From Takakia lepidozioides (taxonomy: Eukaryota; Streptophyta; Takakiopsida; Takakiales; Takakiaceae), in NCBI GenBank assembly GCA_030704615.1, contig CM060734.1:21082001-21146000 (forward strand): a stretch of 64,000 nucleotides of DNA, read 5' to 3'. A program made the translations under genes and the position numbers. Position 1 is the first letter of the stretch. Every line of letters starts with the position of its first letter. Shown here piece by piece: positions 36,425 through 48,184 of this stretch. The notes under the pieces were generated by a model that saw nothing but the letters and a program-made list of their open reading frames with translations, made no database searches and was not told the origin of the DNA.

Positions 36425-37010
36425 ATTACTTGGACCATGCTTGTAAAGCTTAAATTAGATCTGGACACAAGAGCCCAAAGGGCACTAAAGCAAGAAGAGA
36501 AACAAGAGAAGCAAGAGAACCAGAGAAATCAAATGAAAATGGTGCTTTAGAAGAAAGTAACTTCATAGTGTCCATGTTAAAAGCTCATCAAAGAGCTTAT
36601 GGGTCAAAGTAAAGCATGATCTATGCAAGGAAAACAAGGTGTAGTGCACCCAAGCATTGCGCCAGAACATACATCGTTGTCCAACCACACTTCCTAGCAT
36701 ATAGTCCTAGAAAGCTATGCCACAATGAAAAGAGATGAGAAATGAGAGAAGAAGAATGCAATGGAAACTCTCTTTGCATGAAACCACATCACACCAAGAG
36801 CACACATAAACCTCCAAATACAATCCTACTCTATCACTCTATAATAGTCAAGCCAATGGCACCTTAGCTTAAAGGAATCCACCATACAACACTCCCGCAC
36901 ACTCCTACTCGTGAACTAGAGCTGTGCAGGTGAGAGAGGCTCGGAAGGCTCAACTAGAAGAAAGACGGTGGGATGCCAGGAGCTGACATACGCGGCAATG
37001 AGTGAAGAAG
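36425..37010. other. intergenic, nothing recognised
   Basis: Purine-rich non-coding sequence (AAGAGAAACAAGAGAAGC at about 36,491) without a supportable ORF. Confidence 0.4.
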
Positions 37011-37011
37011 T

Positions 37012-37470
37012 CTACCTGCCACCGTAGATGTGCCACAAAAGAAGATCTGGGGTGCAATGCTCATAGATAAATTCCAGGGCATGAATAATACGACCAGTTG
37101 AGCCTGTCCTTACACCAGTAGAAATGCTCTGGTGCATTTGCTTCTGAGAGTCACTCACACCAAACCCTTTCATTAATCCACCCCTTCTTGATGGATTTCC
37201 GTTGAGATCTGCAAGTGAGAGGTATGGAGATAGAAGTTTGAACAGTTTGCACTCAGACCTTATATAGAGGTGGAAACCAAGTTGCCCGCTGGAACTCCTC
37301 CAATGGGATAGTGCGATACATTGTCTCGCGGATCGATTTCCGGCGCCGTTGATATCCGATATGGCCACAAATCGCTCGATGTAAGCTTCTATGATAAGTC
37401 GAATCTCTGGCTCATGTTGCCAAAATCTGCTGCAAATCATTTTGACCCTAGCTTCAAAAATCATACCCAC
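37012..37470 (-). CDS. unrecognised ORF
   Basis: A 152-codon minus-strand ORF with no motif I recognise. It lies downstream of the minus-strand remnants at 37.6-38.5 kb and could be part of the same decayed gene. An overlapping plus-strand ORF also exists, so coding status is doubtful. Confidence 0.2.
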   Translation of the reverse strand: MGMIFEARVKMICSRFWQHEPEIRLIIEAYIERFVAISDINGAGNRSARQCIALSHWRSSSGQLGFHLYIRSECKLFKLLSPYLSLADLNGNPSRRGGLMKGFGVSDSQKQMHQSISTGVRTGSTGRIIHALEFIYEHCTPDLLLWHIYGGR

Positions 37471-37637
37471 CTTAGAAGTTCATGCAGAAAAGATTTTTAT
37501 CACTGCAGGACACGAGGTGGATGACACTGGTAAATTCCAAAGCATTACATTGCTTGTGCCGATTGGCAGACATGTTAAAAAAATGAAAGCATACTTTGCA
37601 GCTGCGAGATCTCTACCGATCTTCGAAGGCAGGTTAC

Positions 37638-38532
37638 CTAGACAGCTGCTGTCTCTTCCTCGTCTATTTCCACTAGTGACTCTGGTACTGAGGTACAAGG
37701 AGAGCTGCTAACCGAGGAAATAACATGCACTAACTTTAATGGAATGAGAGGAAGGAACCTTGTGGGAATTCCCCGTGCAAAGTAAAATGGCGGCGGTCGT
37801 TCTGGATCCGCAATGACGCCTTTGGGAGCCACTAAAGGACGTCCTTCAATCCAAGTGATGTCGTATGGTGGGCGCCACGTCCAACTGCCCGTTGGTGATC
37901 AATTCGATGATTAGTGCTGTCTCACTCTCACTGCGACTGCTGTAAAATCTGGGTGGACAAATGTAGGTGATAGTAGTGTTCGGGTGAGGTAGGCGTTCCT
38001 CTACCTCCAGATAATCTTCTAACCCACACCCAAACATTCAACACATCCAGTCAAATAGAAGATCAATAAAACTCTTTTTGCTCAAATAGGAGGTGGCCTC
38101 CACAGACCTCCGAATAGTGGGAAGATGACGATGGAAATCGATGCCTTCATCCGCGATGGTGCGACACAAAGGGCAGCACCCTAAATACGCCACTTGTCAG
38201 GCGAGATGTGCCTCTAGCGAGGATTGCACATTGAGATTCCCTAAGAAGGGAGGTTGGCAGCACCCGGGCCAACGTGTATTAAACCTGAAAAAGGAAGAGA
38301 TGGGGGCAGTGAGAGCCTTGTTCCCCAATGGCCCTACTTTGGCTGAAATCCAGTACCATCGGTACTCTTCGGCGATGTCCAGTATGCGGCCGCGCATCAA
38401 CCTGCAAACTACGATTGCATCTTCGGTTCGCACTTCGCCGGATCGGGTGCCGGAAATAACACGGTAAATACCCACCACGCATACCTCAAATGACAAGTAA
38501 AAACGATAGGCTTCCATATGATCGGTGGCCAT
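37638..38532 (-). pseudogene. unrecognised gene remnant
   Basis: Three minus-strand open pieces (38532-38197, 38037-37846, 37832-37638) follow each other with a stop and a frame change, and read like one protein (for example CCPLCRTIADEG, WRPPYDITWIEGRPLVAPKG, ending in VPESLVEIDEEETAAV). I do not recognise the family. The pattern suggests an old transposon-borne or host gene. Confidence 0.3.
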
Positions 38533-40030
38533 GCTGCAGCTTCATGATTGCCATGGCGTTAGTAATTTCAATGAATACTGATCTAAACACCCTCATGCAA
38601 GAGCTTCTAATCTTCATGTGCATGGGGTTTCTCAATCTCCACCTGATGGAGTAACATCATGAATAAACAGTAAAGTATTGCATAGAAACAAATTAGGACG
38701 AGAACACATATTGTTAGTCCGTCCATAACAATTTGGAGAAGTCCTGACTATTCACTTACCTCCCGGCAGACGCACCATTTATATGACGAGCCCTGACCGC
38801 GCGCGGTCAGGGTGATGGCATATTAGTCTAGGGGGGTCGTGGTAAGTTGCGGTGTAGGTTGGGCTCACAACCGCCTACCCGACTGCGGTTAGTGCAGGGG
38901 GTCCGTGGTCGTACATGGTGGCTATGATCACTATCTAAGTCCTACCGGCAAATACTCCTCTTCACAGGGCGAGTTTGCGTTTCTAAGTCATATGGTATCC
39001 TACAATCTACTTAGTAATTGCCTTCCAAATCTTTGTGTTTCATTGTCTGATTCCTACCGCCTAGGCCCCCGAACCGCCTATAGCCGGGACATGTTTTAAT
39101 CCCTTCACAAGGCATCTGCCGAGCCTAGGAAGAAGAGGGAAAATCTTCCTCTCCCAATGCCCCTCCTTCACCGAGTGCTTAAGTTCAAGTCATCTCTGAT
39201 GGAAGGGCCAACGCTTCCTACCCCAGTGCCTAAAATACTTTGTCTTAGCAAAGGAGTGGCCAAAATACATATCATAATCCAATAGGTTCACCAAGTTCAA
39301 TAAGGTGGTTCTAAGCTCCTCAACTCAATAAATTCAATAAGTTTAATCAACACCCTTCAGGCTATAACGTGTACCACACGTGCATCTATCATATTTAAGC
39401 AATTTCGCAAATCAGAAATGCTGGAAAATAAAAGAATTTAAGAAAATCAGGAAAAATACCTCCCCTATGGGAAATCATGTGGGGAATCCAAAGATACCCT
39501 TGGCGCCTAAAGATGCCATTGGGAACCCTGTGGGAACCCAATGAGAACCGAGGAACACCTAGGAACCGTTCCCTGCCGCGGGGAACTGCCGCAGCCCTAT
39601 CGGATGAATGAATCTCGCTGAGAGCTCATCCCTGCCACTACATTCGTTAGTCCAGAACATGCATGCGTAAATAATAAAATAACCACTGGTGGGTCCAAGC
39701 CAGATTTCACCCCTTTACATTATTTTAAGGCGCAGGTGCGCTTTCCCTCCGTGGAAAAAGTCATCATCTACCTTGGGCTCTGACACAAAGGCGCACTGTA
39801 GCCGAGTTTTTAGGACAGAGTATTTTCTCTCCTCCCTTGTCTCTCGAGGTCTCCGCCTCTAGCTCACTGCTCACAGGCCCGCTTGGCTCTCTCTTGGAGT
39901 CATAAGAACGCTCCCCTCCAAGGCTACGTCCTCCCAAAATCCTAGATTTTATCTACCACTGGCACCTTAAATAATGGCTCCTAACCCTTAGAGGGGTATA
40001 AATTGAATCTAATAGCTAAAGGTAATAATA
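38533..40030. other. intergenic, low information
   Basis: No gene recognised. It contains a perfect 22-bp palindrome at 38,791-38,812 (arms CCCTGACCGCG and CGCGGTCAGGG). Confidence 0.45.
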
Positions 40031-40510
40031 CCCCCATTTAAGGGAATTTGCAGACGTATTGCCCGCTGGGTAAAATGCCCCCGCCACGCGGCGGGGCGCA
40101 GCTCCGCGCGTACCGGTCCAAGCCGTGGACCGCTACGGTTAACGCCGGCGTCCGCCGGTCTGTCTCAGCTTTTGGTTATCCCGCGGGCAAATACCCGCAC
40201 CCTGCTCGCACGCTTCAGGGCCTCCCGCCTGAGCCACGCGGCTCATGTACTTGATCTCAATACGACTTAGGGTGAGTGCTGGGGCCCCATTCCCCGTACG
40301 TCGTGGCTGGGCCACAGCTGCCTCCACGCTTTTAGTAATCGAGTGCTTACTCTCTAGGCGCAGCACCCGGGCTCCTCCCGGGCTGCTCGTGACCTTGGGG
40401 CAGCTGCTGTCAAGCGAAATCAGCCCGCCCAAACCCCAAGACAAAAAAAAATACAACCCACCCTCCTCTAGGCCTCCATGGCTTGCTAGTGGGGGGGGGG
40501 GGGGGGATTA
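40031..40510. other. GC-rich block ending in a poly-G run
   Basis: Base composition rises sharply compared with both sides (GCGGCGGGGCGCAGCTCCGC and similar) and the block ends with about 16 G at 40,491-40,506. Open frames on both strands reflect composition. Origin unknown; possibly a piece of an unrelated repeat. Confidence 0.5.
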
Positions 40511-40795
40511 GCACATAGTGGCCTTATAGTGGCCTTATATCATAGATCCAGCCTACTGGCCTACCTTTGCCAGAGCTGGCTATATTTCAAATTAGTAATC
40601 AAACACAAAGATTCTTTCTTCAAACAATTCAAATACAAGCCTCTATTGGTACCCTTTCCAATAGGCTATGGGGTTCTTCCCCTTGTCAATTCTAGACATG
40701 AAATAGTGGGATTAGCTCCTCTTTTGAAGAGCCTAAATCAGATTTTCAACTTCAAGCTTTGCTTGGAAAATAAATGAATCACATACATAAATGGT

Positions 40796-42140
40796 GAAAT
40801 GGTAAGATGGGATCAACCTTTCTATGCAAGAGTGCTTGGGATGCTCTATCGACTCAAGTAATGGTACTCTATGCGGCCTCCACTTGGGCTCTCGTCCATA
40901 AGTCCACACCAGCCCCTCCTACTCGTCCTCAAGTCACTTTCCTCTATAATGAAATTGCCCTCTTTCTTCACAAATGAAATGCCTCAAAGGCCCACAAGCT
41001 AGGCCACTTGCCTTAGCTCACAATTCTATCTAACTAGGGAGCTTCAAGCTCCACTCCCTAGGATCTAGCCTCCTCAAGCCACAAACTAACAACACTACAA
41101 CAACAAGAGGAAACTAAGCAAGAGAAGAACTAGATGAAGAACAAGAGAAGCCTTGCCCTTCTTTTATACTGTTTTTGAGCCTAATAAACTAATGGAAAAA
41201 TATTCATTAAACTATTGTTTCCTTGGAGGATCTATAATATAATATTCAACATGGATGAAAAGTCTTAGAGGCAAATAAAAGCTGGCTTTTCATCCATCCA
41301 ATTGGATGACCAGTTGGCGCGAGTTGTTATTCCATCCATTCAGCTCCTCAAGGCGAATTCCAGGATTTTTCATCCATCCAAGAAGTAGAAATGCAAATAA
41401 TAGGCCCTGTGAGTGCTGTCGACTCAATAATTTGGCCCTGCTGCTAATCAGCTCTATAAATCACCAAACTTGGTGACAAACTACAATTATATACCGCCTA
41501 TCAGCCTGTAAATTCTCAGCTCCATCGGTGGCAAAAAGTTGCACTTCTCGCCATTTGTCGTATTTTCGCTACACACAGATTTTGTGGTATTTTTGGAAAT
41601 CAAATCCCTGGTGATGGCTCTTGGGTCTTTGACCCTGCCACTGAGTCATAGGTTTTCCGGAGTCCCCTCCAGTTGTTCCGCACCGCTAACAAATCCACGT
41701 TTCACCGTTTGAAGTCGTCCTGACCTGCTGTCATTCCGATGCGACCAATTGCTTTGTTGCGATATTTCATCGCTGTACATGTCGCTTCCACCAATTGCCA
41801 AGCTCCTCGCCATGTGTTCCTACTGGACTTGAAAGGCGGGAGAAAAGAGAGATCGCAATCTAGGGCTGGAACAGTCGTCCTGTATTGTTTGAACAGGATT
41901 AACTTGTCGTTTCTGGTACCGAATTGGCAGCCTAATTTGCTGTCGATGCAGCTTCCTATGGTCATCTTGACGCCAGAGTTCCACTCCATGGTCGTCGCAG
42001 ACACTGTCTAATTTCCTACATGCTTTACCAACAATTTCCAGACAACTAACAAACTAACATGTTTTGGCAGTACAATGCCGAAACCGCTTGTCTTATGATA
42101 AAAAACGATCTGAAAAGAAAAGTGTACCAATATATGCATC
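40796..42140. repeat. left arm of 1.3 kb inverted repeat
   Basis: The whole segment is homologous to the reverse complement of 57,795-59,125. Examples: CATCCATCCAATTGGATGACCAGTTGGCGC against CGCCAACTGGTCATCCATTGGATGG; GGCGGGAGAAAAGAG against CTCTATTCTCCCGCC; and the inner edge CCAATATATGCATCTATA against TAGATGCATATATTGG. Divergence is considerable, so the pair is not recent. A small frame (41,702-42,004 minus; 57,925 plus in the other arm) is similar in both: MSATTMEWNSGVKMTIG against MSETTMERSYGVKMTVG. No enzyme motif is seen. Confidence 0.75.
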
Positions 42141-42785
42141 TATAACCCGGGCTTGCCCAACTCGATCCCGGAGTGTCAACATCCTCCGCATCACCTGAAA
42201 TTTGATCCCGGTCCCTTCTACGATTGTGTCCGCCAGCCTGTATTGGATCAGGTGCAACGGGTCGCTCCTGACCAGGAAACCTGGGTGGAATTGGGCCCCA
42301 TTCGATCTGTGGCACCGCCTACCCATCCTCGAGGGAGACGGGTCGATGTTTCCTCACCATCGCATCTGTGTCCTGGCCCAGATGGAGTCTGAGTCCTAAT
42401 TAGGGAGTGTGAATCTTGCTTGTAGTCCCAACATTAGCTGCATAGAACTTGGAAGTCTAATATGGGGGACAAAAAATCCATTATGATGGACTCTACACTG
42501 TACACATAATTATGTGGTCCAACTGTTGGGACTTCGTGCCATGGTAAGGATACAATGACATGTCTGGACTCAAATTACAGTTAATGTTGTATTGGTAGAC
42601 ACTAGGCACCAAATGATAGTTCAGCCTTCTCAAACCAGTTGTAATGGTGTGGTGTGATAGCAGACGACGGCTTTTTGTTCCTGAGTTTGTTAGGACACAT
42701 ACTCTACAAAGTTCACATTCAGATGTTGTGGGCTTGACAATCCCATCCACCGCTGTTCCTCCTAACCCTCTCATCAGACTCAGAA

Positions 42786-43181
42786 TTGGGGTCAGAGGGA
42801 TTTGAAACTGATGTTGGGGCCGACTCTGAGGCTGATTCTGATACAGTTGTCCTACACACTACCATAGCTGGAGGCCCCTCACTGCAAGTTTCAGCTCCTA
42901 TCTCTCATGTCACTCCACCACTTGCTACCTCCCTTGTTGCTCCACCACCATCCATTCCCGCAGTTCCAGCTCAATTTGATGGCACTGGTTCTCCATTACC
43001 TATGGTAGTATATGTACCTCCTCCTTTAGCGACAGCCCCTCAAGTTCTTGGACCAATGTTGAACCCCCTAGCTGCAGCCCTTGCCAGTCCACGTGTTTAG
43101 GCAACAGGGAAGCGTAAACGAGAACGAAAGAGATCTCGCAAGGCATTAAGTGCAAAGTATGCGAAGAAGCCCACCATCTGA
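42786..43181 (+). CDS. Ser/Pro-rich ORF with basic tail, unrecognised
   Basis: 104 codons with an acidic start (DVGADSEADSD) and a Pro/Ala/Val-rich body, then a TAG; reading on in the same frame gives a basic nuclear-signal-like tail (GKRKRERKRSRKALS). The function is unknown. It lies inside the inverted-repeat-bounded stretch and may be part of a transposon gene. Confidence 0.25.
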
Positions 43182-43189
43182 GTTACTTT

Positions 43190-43250
43190 TTATCCTAGCA
43201 GAGCTGTTTATGAGGCCCTGGAATACCACTCCAGGCCTGTATCTTAAGGC
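43190..43250. repeat. short inverted repeat, left arm
   Basis: CAGAGCTGTTTATGAGGCCC / TGGAATACCACTCCAGGCCTGTA recurs inverted at 43,800-43,850. The following words (CTTAAGGCAT.TA.GGCTGG, TTGGTGCATTTCCAACTTGA) recur in direct orientation at 55,723-55,766. Confidence 0.75.
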
Positions 43251-43448
43251 ATGTATGGCTGGTTGGTGCATTTCCAACTTGAAATGGACATATTGTGGCC
43301 CCAACCTCTACCCCATCGATGAAAGACTAGCCTTGCTTTCCTACATCCCAAAGTGGCCATGGCATAAATAAGAACTGGTACTGATAAAGAGACGAGACCT
43401 GTCCCCACAATGACAACAACGACTGGTAACGTCTTCAACAGCTTGTAC

Positions 43449-43700
43449 CTAGTTGATATGTTTTCTTTTCTTCTTCTTAGGGCCTGCACCAGAAGAACCT
43501 GCATCCATCTTCAAGTTAGGTGGGGTCTTCACAATATTAAGGGACTTCACAACAGACCCCCGAGTGGTCAAGTTGGGAGGAGTCTTCACGGTGTTCAATG
43601 ACTTCACAACAGGCCCCCGAGTGGTCTTCACAATACCATCCCGTGGGATTGAGTTACTCTTATCATGGTGGTTCAGATCATCGTCCTCATTTGTATCCAA
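43449..43700 (-). CDS. ORF with two internal repeats and a basic tail
   Basis: 83 codons on the minus strand. It contains TTRGPVVKSLNTVKTPPNL and then a near copy with GSVV and NIV, and ends PKKKKRKHIN, a nuclear-signal-like tail. The repeat is also a DNA repeat. No known family. Confidence 0.25.
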   Translation of the reverse strand: MDTNEDDDLNHHDKSNSIPRDGIVKTTRGPVVKSLNTVKTPPNLTTRGSVVKSLNIVKTPPNLKMDAGSSGAGPKKKKRKHIN

Positions 43701-43799
43701 GGGCTCTTGCTCGACTTCTTGTGTTGGCTTGAAACCGATATATCAGTGCCAAGACACAAGCAAGATTCATAAAATAGAAACAGGGCTGAGTCTTTTTAA

Positions 43800-43850
43800 G
43801 CAGGTACAGGCCTGGAGTGGTATTCCAGGGCCTCATAAACAGCTCTGTCA
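43800..43850. repeat. short inverted repeat, right arm
   Basis: Reverse complement of 43,192-43,245 (TACAGGCCTGGAGTGGTATT / GGGCCTCATAAACAGCTCTG). Confidence 0.75.
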
Positions 43851-43909
43851 GGGTAAAAAAATAACTCATAAACCCCTGTTTGCAGTCCATCTTATAAAAT
43901 CAAAATGAT

Positions 43910-45235
43910 ATGAGGGCCTTGCAGAATGTATGTTATCTACCAAGGCATTACAGTCTGTCTTAATAACCATCCAAGAGGTTTCATTCTAGAGCCGAATGTC
44001 AGTGCAGCCAAAGTACCAGCTGCTACATTATACCCGAGTTGAAACATAACAGAAAAGGGGCCATAGAGGAATTAGTAGATTGTTTTCTATGAAGCCTCAG
44101 GTATGCCCTACCTCCTGCCATGTAGATATGGTTGTAGAGAAACCAAAAACAAAGGTAAGGAGTAGAAGTAGATCCTCATTGGAGCCAAGTTGAAGCAGGT
44201 CTGCACCCGTATGGTGGCAGTTTTGAAGCAGCAACAGCACCCACATTTGCAAGAACAGGAAGTGCAAGCTTCAAGAAATCAAGACAAGTAAAGACCCTCA
44301 CCTATGCCCGTCCCAAAAACCACCACATAAAGATGTGTGTTAATGAGGATGCATCAAGTGAGTGGCAGGTCTTCACAGTTGCTATCCATGTCAGTGTTGA
44401 ATTCTAAAGCATGTATAGATCACAATTCAAGCAAATGTAACCTCAAAGGACCTTGAGTGTTTGCGGTATACCCTACGCCACGGCGTCCAACAGATCGTCT
44501 CCAACAGAACGCAATCAAAGGAGAAGGGTTCACAGATAGAGAAAAGCTCATACAAAATGAAAGAGCCATATGCAATTTGTAGATTAATAGGGGTAGAGTA
44601 CTTCCCAACGAGGAGTAAAAGCGCCGCTGCAAATTTAAAAGAACCATGAGGGTCTGAGCAAAGCAATCATCGCTTTGTCGCCTGCCAGAGAAGAATCTGA
44701 ATAACCGCCAATGCGCATCCCAAGAGCCAGCCATCACGGGTACCATGCAGCGGTTGGGGAGCAGATTTACACTGCACATCATCAAGGATCCCTGAAGCAC
44801 AAGTTCTGTGTTGTGAAAGGTGTCGACCTGATTAGGGCACAGATCTCCAATTTCTCATCCAGGGTGGATGAAAAGTCACGTTCTAGCAGGAGATGCACTT
44901 GTCAATGGATTACACCCGTTAAAAATGCAATTCTTAGGGTTAGGGTATAGGCTCAAGCTTAATAACTGCCATCATCTATAATAAATGATGGTAAAATTAC
45001 TATCTCTTGGATTAAAATAGGTCACCATCGTTCATGGAATTCATCGGATGAAAAAAGAGGATAAACCAAAATTTATGCACAGTAAGGGTACCATCCTACA
45101 ATAATTTCATCCAATTTTGGATGAAAAAAGAAATTGGGATGAAAAACCACATAACCAGCATAAAAAAGGTTAAGGCCATATAAAATCCAAAGAGTTATAG
45201 AGGGAGAGGGAGAGAGGGGGCAGAAATAAATTAAG
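43910..45235. other. intergenic, nothing recognised
   Basis: Several short ORFs on both strands, none with a recognisable domain. Confidence 0.4.
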
Positions 45236-45239
45236 AAGA

Positions 45240-45375
45240 AGGTGGAGGGGGAGGGGGGGGGGGGGGGCGGGGTGCTGTCTGAGCAGCAACAAATCCCCCC
45301 CCCCCCCCCCACATTTTGACTTTTACTTTCTGGTGGGGGGGGTTGAGAGCAGCAACGTGTTTTTTTTTTTTTGGG
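45240..45375. repeat. poly-G / poly-C / poly-T low-complexity cluster
   Basis: Runs of G (about 45,246-45,270), C (about 45,294-45,310) and T (about 45,360-45,373), with another A run at about 45,754-45,771. They are G-quadruplex-prone and likely assembly-sensitive. Confidence 0.85.
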
Positions 45376-45995
45376 GGATCTGGAATCTAGAGGTTGTTTC
45401 CACGAAGGCCTAATGTCGGGTTTGCATGACAGGGCCAGGAATATGGGGAAAGAAAACAAGTACCATGCCCCAAAGAAAGCCGCGGGGAACCTGTATGCTA
45501 TCCCGGGACGTGTGACGCGGGCTGACACCTCATGAGTTACCAGCCCCATTGACAGTCGTGTCTTGAGGGTTCGCCCGCAACCTGAGCCCAATAACCCCCC
45601 TCCCATTGTCCCCGTCTTGGATGCGGCAGGGGCCGGCTCAGCCAGCTCCAGGGCCGAGTCTGATGAGAGGGGAAAACAGGCAGAAATAGGTCTAACCGGG
45701 AGGGGGGGTTGTTTTTCTACGAGTAGTGAGCACAAAAAAACATGAGCAGAACCCCAAAAAAAAAAAAAAAAATCGCATATTTATGTGAATATTCCCAGGT
45801 TTCCGACCATCTGAACCTGTTTTTCAGTGTTACAAGTGCACGATTTCCCCTCATCATAGAACAATCAAGTTAGGTTCGGATACAAAGCTAGGTTCGAGAT
45901 TTCCCCATATTTTGGGCGTCGGTGCCGACTTAGAGAGCATTTTTGCTCTTGCAAACGAGTTGGGGCAACCCCGGGAATAGGTGTTTATTCTATAA

Positions 45996-46142
45996 ACAAC
46001 CAACATGTAGCCCAGCGGTAAAGGGCATATACCCTCTTACAAGTGGTTGTGGGTTCAAACCACCATGTTGGTTGTTACAAAGGTGTCCACCTTCCTACCG
46101 GAAGGCAGTAGTCCTTATGGGTCAAGTGACACCATAAGTTAC
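45996..46142 (+). mobile_element. tRNA-derived SINE, copy 2
   Basis: It has a clear tRNA-like head: A-box TAGCCCAGCGGTAAAGG (about 46,008-46,024) and B-box GTGGGTTCAAACCACC (about 46,048-46,063). The spacing fits an internal pol III promoter. The tail matches the copy at 1580-1722 (AAGGTGTCCACCTT, GGAAGGCAGTAGTCC, GTGACACCATAAGTTA). Confidence 0.85.
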
Positions 46143-46199
46143 GCTTGCTTCGGCAACGCGTCCACCTTCTTTATTCTATAACCGCGGTCCAACGATGTG

Positions 46200-46545
46200 A
46201 AGACCGCGGGTTTTTTTTTTTTTTTTGAGAAGTCGGCACAGACTTCCGGGTGTCCATTTTCAGTTTTTTTTTTTTTTTTTTTTTGGAGAAGTCGGCACAG
46301 ACTTCCGGCTGCCCATTTTCCGTTTTTTTGGCTCATTTTCCAATTGAAAAAGGCAGCCGGAAGTCTATGCCGACTTCTCAAATAAAAACAAAAAAATAAA
46401 AAATGGGCTTAAAAACGGGATTTTTTTTTTTTTTTTGAGAAGTCGGCACATACTTCCGGCTGGCCATTTTCAGTTTTTTTTTTTTTTTTTTTTTTTCCTT
46501 GAGAAATCGGCATAAATTTCCGACTGTCCATTTTCCGTTTTGCCC
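46200..46545. repeat. tandem and inverted poly-T / AAGTCGGCACAGACTTCCGG repeats
   Basis: The unit is a T-run of 14-24, then GAGAAGTCGGCACAGACTTC, CGGCTG and CCATTTTC. It occurs four times directly (about 46,211; 46,264; 46,422; 46,480, the last diverged) and once inverted (about 46,350-46,382), making a potential hairpin. ORFs of Phe/Lys runs here are artefacts. Confidence 0.8.
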
Positions 46546-46699
46546 GCGCGGGTATAGGTGGTACACCTTCTAATACCGTACATTTAGTCATTTTTAGAGA
46601 TATAACTTTGGTTCTTCAGCTTTGCTCGTATCTCGAGCCTATCCCGAACCTGGAATCTGGCTTCGGGTTTGCTTCGGGGTAGGTTCGAAAACTCTGCTC

Positions 46700-48131
46700 A
46701 TGGCTGATGGCTCGTCTGCTCATCGCTCATGGAAAATACAGACCCTTCGGGAGGTTGTTGCTGAGCCGGATAATGTTCCCGTGGCTCAGTTGAGCACACC
46801 CCCGGCCACCAAGACGGGTGAAATGTACTTTGGCAAGCGCATCACCCGTTCGGCGTCCCGGTATGGGGAGCTTTTGGATCTCACCCCGCCACCGGCCCCT
46901 TCCTCCGCAGCAAAGGCTGCACTTGCCAAGGCTCGAGGTCAGTTTCAAAGGCCTCGGGAAGTGCCAGTGTCTCAGATGAGGGAGGAGGAGAGGAGGGCGA
47001 CCAATGAGAGGGCTGAGTTGTACAAGCGCCTCGTCGTAGCCGAGGATTTGGGGGGGGGGGAAGGAGGTAGGGGCTGGTGGAGAGCCTAGCCGGTCAGCGA
47101 CGCCGACCGGAGAGCCTGACCGGTTAGCAAAGAAGGGCCTGGACTACGGGGCGTCGACGGGGGCTATGGTGTTGTGGAATTTACTTCCACTGTTGCTCCG
47201 GGAGGGGATAGTGCGGGGACTTCCGACAACGGGGACTCCTCCCACATCGGGTGACACCGGGGCCGAGTCGGCCAAGGTTGCAAAGGTACAACCGTCGCAC
47301 CTTGCCCATTCCATGTTTTGCCCTTTGCTTTGGATGCCTGTAATTCTTTGTTGTTTATTTCTTTTTTTGAATTTGGGGGGAGGGGGGGGTATTCGTCTTC
47401 AGGAGGCATACTTGGCCTCATTGGTGCAGCCCAGTGAGGTTGCCAATGAGGGAGGGCACGTGGTGTTCGTGAAGGACCCGAACACCAAAGGTAAGAAGAA
47501 GAGACCTCGAACTCCCGAGGTCCCTTTTGCCATCAATGAAGGGGCTGCCAATGAGAGAGAGAGAAGGGAGAGGGAGAAGGAGAGAGAGGAAGTACCGGGG
47601 AAGGGGAAGGAGATAGTCGTCGAGAAGGGGCACGAGAAGAAGAAGAAGAAGAAGAAGAAGGAGTCCCGTGGAAATGAGGGGCTCATGGGCATGCGGGGGA
47701 GGGCAGTGGGGTAACAAAAGAGCAGGGGAAGGAGGATGCAAAGAAGGGACAGGGTGGGAAAAAAAAGAAATCCCGGGGGGCAAAAGACCTGCAAAGATTG
47801 TGGTGCCACCGGTGGAGGTCAATATGCATGGTGACCCCTGCGGTGAGTACTGGGAGGTTATGAAGAAGCAGGCCTCTGACCTCGCATCGCGGTGGTTCCC
47901 TTGGCACATTGAGTGGGCCCCTCAACAGGACCATGGCAAGAGGCGGGCGTTTGTGTTCAGGAGATAGACCGCCGGTTTCCGGGCAATTGGAGTGACACAA
48001 GGCTGATGGAGATGGTGGGGCGGAACTTGAAGGACAAGAGGTACCATGCCAGAGAGACCATTCGGAGGGCAAATGGCAAAGGGGGCCCCACCCAAAATCA
48101 TTTCACCTTCCATTTGTTGCATGTGCATTAA
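46700..48131 (+). pseudogene. Lys/Glu-rich retroelement-borne ORF, unrecognised
   Basis: Open pieces at 46,622-47,089, 47,402-47,714 and 47,790-48,100 appear to form one gene with frame changes. The N-terminal part includes TGEMYFGKRITRSASRYGEL and an Arg/Glu-rich helix. The middle is a Lys/Glu-rich coil ending in a run of Lys (AAG repeats). The C-terminal part has GDPCGEYWEVMK, WFPWHIEWAPQ and LMEMVGRNLKDKRYHARE. I do not know the family. The ORF ends just before a G/A-rich polypurine-like tract (48,176-48,188) and an LTR, the same position that the gag-like ORF A has in its element. It may be gag-like, or a captured transposon gene. Confidence 0.35.
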
Positions 48132-48184
48132 TGAGGTGGATTCGATGCAACGTATGTGTGTGATTCACTAATCGTGGGGGGAGG

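Noticed and set aside
40048-40456. Ribosomal RNA or organelle insertion in the GC-rich block
   Set aside because: I could not match any rRNA or plastid landmark; composition alone is not evidence.
45996-46070. Functional tRNA gene
   Set aside because: A- and B-box-like motifs are present but no acceptor stem closes, and the sequence continues into a tail shared with a second copy; this is a SINE head.
46139-46591. Lys-run and Phe-run ORFs
   Set aside because: Produced by poly-T tracts of the hairpin repeat.
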